From assembly GCA_963837395.1 (NCBI GenBank), contig CAWINI010000001.1, positions 248,001 to 312,000 of the forward strand: a stretch of DNA of 64,000 bases, read 5' to 3'. Below the pieces are notes generated by a model that saw only the letters and a program-made list of their open reading frames with translations, was not told the DNA's origin and did no database searches. Position 1 is the stretch's first letter; every line of letters begins with the position of its first letter. The translations under genes and the position numbers were made by a program. The DNA is from CAVZQN01 sp963837395. Its GTDB lineage: Bacteria; Acidobacteriota; HRBIN11; JAKEFK01. Shown piece by piece: positions 62,369 to 64,000 of this stretch.

Positions 62369-63433
62369 GTGAAAAAACTAAAAATTACGATCCTTTATGA
62401 TGCTGGAGAAGAGACAGACAAAAAGGAAGCAGAAGCTGCCGGTGAAAAAGTCGCTCCTCTGGTATGTGAACAAGTGGAGCAAGTCCTCACCAAGCGCGGA
62501 CACGAAGTAAAGAAACTGGCGGCTGCACACAAGATCCGGGATTTGGCTTCCCAAATCATGAAGGACGATAGTGATTTGATTTTTAATCTTTGTGAAACTT
62601 TAGGCGGGATCAGCCAATACGAGCAACACGTAGCCGCACTGCTGGAAGTGCTGGACAAGAGATTTACGGGAGCAGGATCGATCGGTCTTACGCTCGCTCA
62701 AGATAAAGAACTCAGCAAAAAAATTTTCCAGTTTCATAGCATTCGCTATCCCAAATTTTCTTGTATGGATGCTGGTAAGGTAGAATGGTCGGACGAATTA
62801 AACTTCCCTCTTTTCGTGAAACCGCTCAACGAAGATGCGTCGATCGGCATCGATAGCGGTTCCATTGTTCATAATGTGAAAGAACTGATGGAAAGAATTT
62901 CCTACATTCAGACCGAGTTTAACGCGCCAGCATTGATCGAAGAATTTATTGAAGGGCGGGAGATGTACATAGGTGTAATCGGCAATGACAAACCGGAAGC
63001 CTTGCCCATTTTGGAATGGGATTTTTCGAAAATGCCCAAAGGCACTCCGAGAATTGCTTCCAGCGAAGCAAAGTGGGATGAGGAGTCCGCTTACAAAGAT
63101 GCGCCGGAAGTGTTTCCGGTTGATATTCCCGAACCAGTCTATGCGAAGATGCAAGAAACTGCGATTCAGGCTTACAAGTCGCTCAAGCTCCGGGATTATG
63201 GCCGGGTCGACATGCGGCTGCGGCATGTTGTAAAGGACACGGCGGCTAAATCAAACGCCGACGAAGCTGCTAAAACGGACTTTAATAATTGGGAATTTTT
63301 TGTAATCGAAGTAAATCCGAACCCATACCTCGACAAGAAGAGCGAGCTCGCGATGGCCGCTGGGAAACACGGTTTGAAATACCCTGAACTCATTGAAAAA
63401 ATAATCGAAATGGCCATGGAGCGAACTCAATAG
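62369..63433 (+). CDS. ATP-grasp ligase (D-Ala-D-Ala ligase-like)
   Basis: 354 residues starting at GTG 62369 after GGATGGGG. The N-terminal KKLKITILYDAGEETDKKEA and LIFNLCETLGGISQYEQHVA lead into an ATP-grasp domain: FTGAGSIGLTLAQDKELSKK, FPLFVKPLNEDASIGIDSGS, ALIEEFIEGREMYIGVIGND, DYGRVDMRLR and VIEVNPNPYL. The last acidic/Asn motif binds the Mg2+ ions. It forms an acid-amine bond using ATP; the substrate is not known and the standard Ddl active-site set is only partly recognisable. Outside any cell-wall gene cluster here, so a peptide-ligase role is as likely. Confidence 0.83.
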   Translation: MKKLKITILYDAGEETDKKEAEAAGEKVAPLVCEQVEQVLTKRGHEVKKLAAAHKIRDLASQIMKDDSDLIFNLCETLGGISQYEQHVAALLEVLDKRFTGAGSIGLTLAQDKELSKKIFQFHSIRYPKFSCMDAGKVEWSDELNFPLFVKPLNEDASIGIDSGSIVHNVKELMERISYIQTEFNAPALIEEFIEGREMYIGVIGNDKPEALPILEWDFSKMPKGTPRIASSEAKWDEESAYKDAPEVFPVDIPEPVYAKMQETAIQAYKSLKLRDYGRVDMRLRHVVKDTAAKSNADEAAKTDFNNWEFFVIEVNPNPYLDKKSELAMAAGKHGLKYPELIEKIIEMAMERTQ

Positions 63434-63505
63434 GTATTCTTTTTGGCCAAAAGAAAGATTGTTCTTTGACGCAATTCGGATAATCGAGTGATATTTTAGA
63501 AACAC

Positions 63506-64000
63506 ATGAGCCCTTCATCCTCCTCACGAATGAATACTTTCGTGGCGGCAATTTTAGTCATTGCATTTCTTTATTTGGCAAGGGAGGTCTTGATTCCACT
63601 TGCCCTTGCCTTACTGTTGACTTTTCTGCTTGCTCCTGCCGTTCAAAAACTTCAACAGCTTCGTATCCCAAGATTACCTGCGGTCCTGATTACAGCCATC
63701 TTGTCGTTTGCTCTGATTGGAATGATTGTTTGGATTATTGTCACGCAGACACTTGGTCTGGTCGCATCACTGCCCGGATACAAAAACAATATCCAAACAA
63801 AGATCGTGACGATGAAGAAAAATCTCGGCCTCGGTTTACAAAAAACTACGGCGCCGATTGAGGAATTCATCAAAGAAATCCAGAAACTTTTACCGCCAAA
63901 GCTTGATGAACGCAAAGTAGTTCCAGTTGAAGTGGTCGAACCGCCTGAGAATTTTTTTCAGATCCTCAGCGCGGGGCTGATCCCTTTACTAAAGCCACTT
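63506..64000 (+). CDS. AI-2E family transporter, N-terminal part (3' end outside window)
   Basis: 165 codons from ATG 63506 to the window edge, no stop. Membrane segments FVAAILVIAFLYLAREVLIP, LALALLLTFLLAPAV and VLITAILSFALIGMIVWIIV are followed by the soluble helical region KNNIQTKIVTMKKNLGLGLQ, the layout of the AI-2 exporter (TqsA)/PerM family. Members export small molecules or act as Na+/H+ antiporters. The ATP-grasp gene ends 72 bp upstream. Confidence 0.82.
   Translation, partial: MSPSSSSRMNTFVAAILVIAFLYLAREVLIPLALALLLTFLLAPAVQKLQQLRIPRLPAVLITAILSFALIGMIVWIIVTQTLGLVASLPGYKNNIQTKIVTMKKNLGLGLQKTTAPIEEFIKEIQKLLPPKLDERKVVPVEVVEPPENFFQILSAGLIPLLKPL

Noticed and set aside
1..64000. CRISPR array, tRNA or rRNA genes
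   Set aside because: No regularly spaced repeats, no cas genes and no tRNA or rRNA sequence were recognised by eye; a covariance-model scan would be decisive for tRNAs.

Overview
The window looks like a chromosomal stretch of an Acidobacteriota member. Two gene types point there: a Pkn-type serine/threonine kinase fused to a beta-propeller (39058-41781), whose N-terminus has the form common in that phylum, and a MacB/FtsX-like permease of the acidobacterial duplicated orphan permease (ADOP) type (42556-45091). Base composition is moderate to AT-leaning. This assignment is an inference from gene style; no rRNA or tRNA gene is visible.

Layout. 0-5.6 kb: the end of a CarH-like B12-binding regulator, a VOC protein, a secreted cupredoxin-containing protein, a membrane-anchored unknown, and a HIT hydrolase overlapping a frameshifted HNH nuclease. 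5.7-20.4 kb: a defence and toxin-antitoxin island with PIN/Phd, MntA/HepT, RelE and AbiE modules, a shattered mcrB with its mcrC, a DUF3883 protein, two restriction endonucleases, a C5-cytosine methyltransferase with a fused HTH, Vsr, and a second McrBC pair. 20.7-25.3 kb: a 1513-residue secreted endonuclease/exonuclease/phosphatase-family protein.

25.6-38.9 kb: the most unusual part. Two related loci each carry a large helical-repeat protein ending in a papain/C39-like Cys-His-Asn domain and a formylglycine-generating-enzyme (FGE)-fold protein. Around them lie LysM, peptidoglycan-binding and Lys-rich proteins, a truncated FGE copy, and broken HigBA and PIN modules. 39-50 kb: kinase, PIN toxin-antitoxin pair, ADOP permease, YefM/RelE, a di-heme cytochrome plus isoquinoline 1-oxidoreductase-like (IorAB) operon, and a MazF pair.

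50-64 kb: a stress/envelope cluster with STAS, BON and XRE proteins, two paralogous 106-residue ABM-like proteins behind near-identical promoters and leaders, a VIT1-like transporter, an MgtA-type ATPase, a cupin, a Met-rich secreted protein, c-type cytochromes and their decayed copies, an ATP-grasp ligase and the start of an AI-2E family transporter.

Two themes run through the window. First, partial duplications followed by internal deletion (EEP protein, FGE, VOC, ADOP end, cytochrome, BON/XRE/ABM block). Second, many single-base frameshifts, several in G, A or GC runs. The second may be real decay or uncorrected sequencing indels, and this cannot be settled from one sequence.
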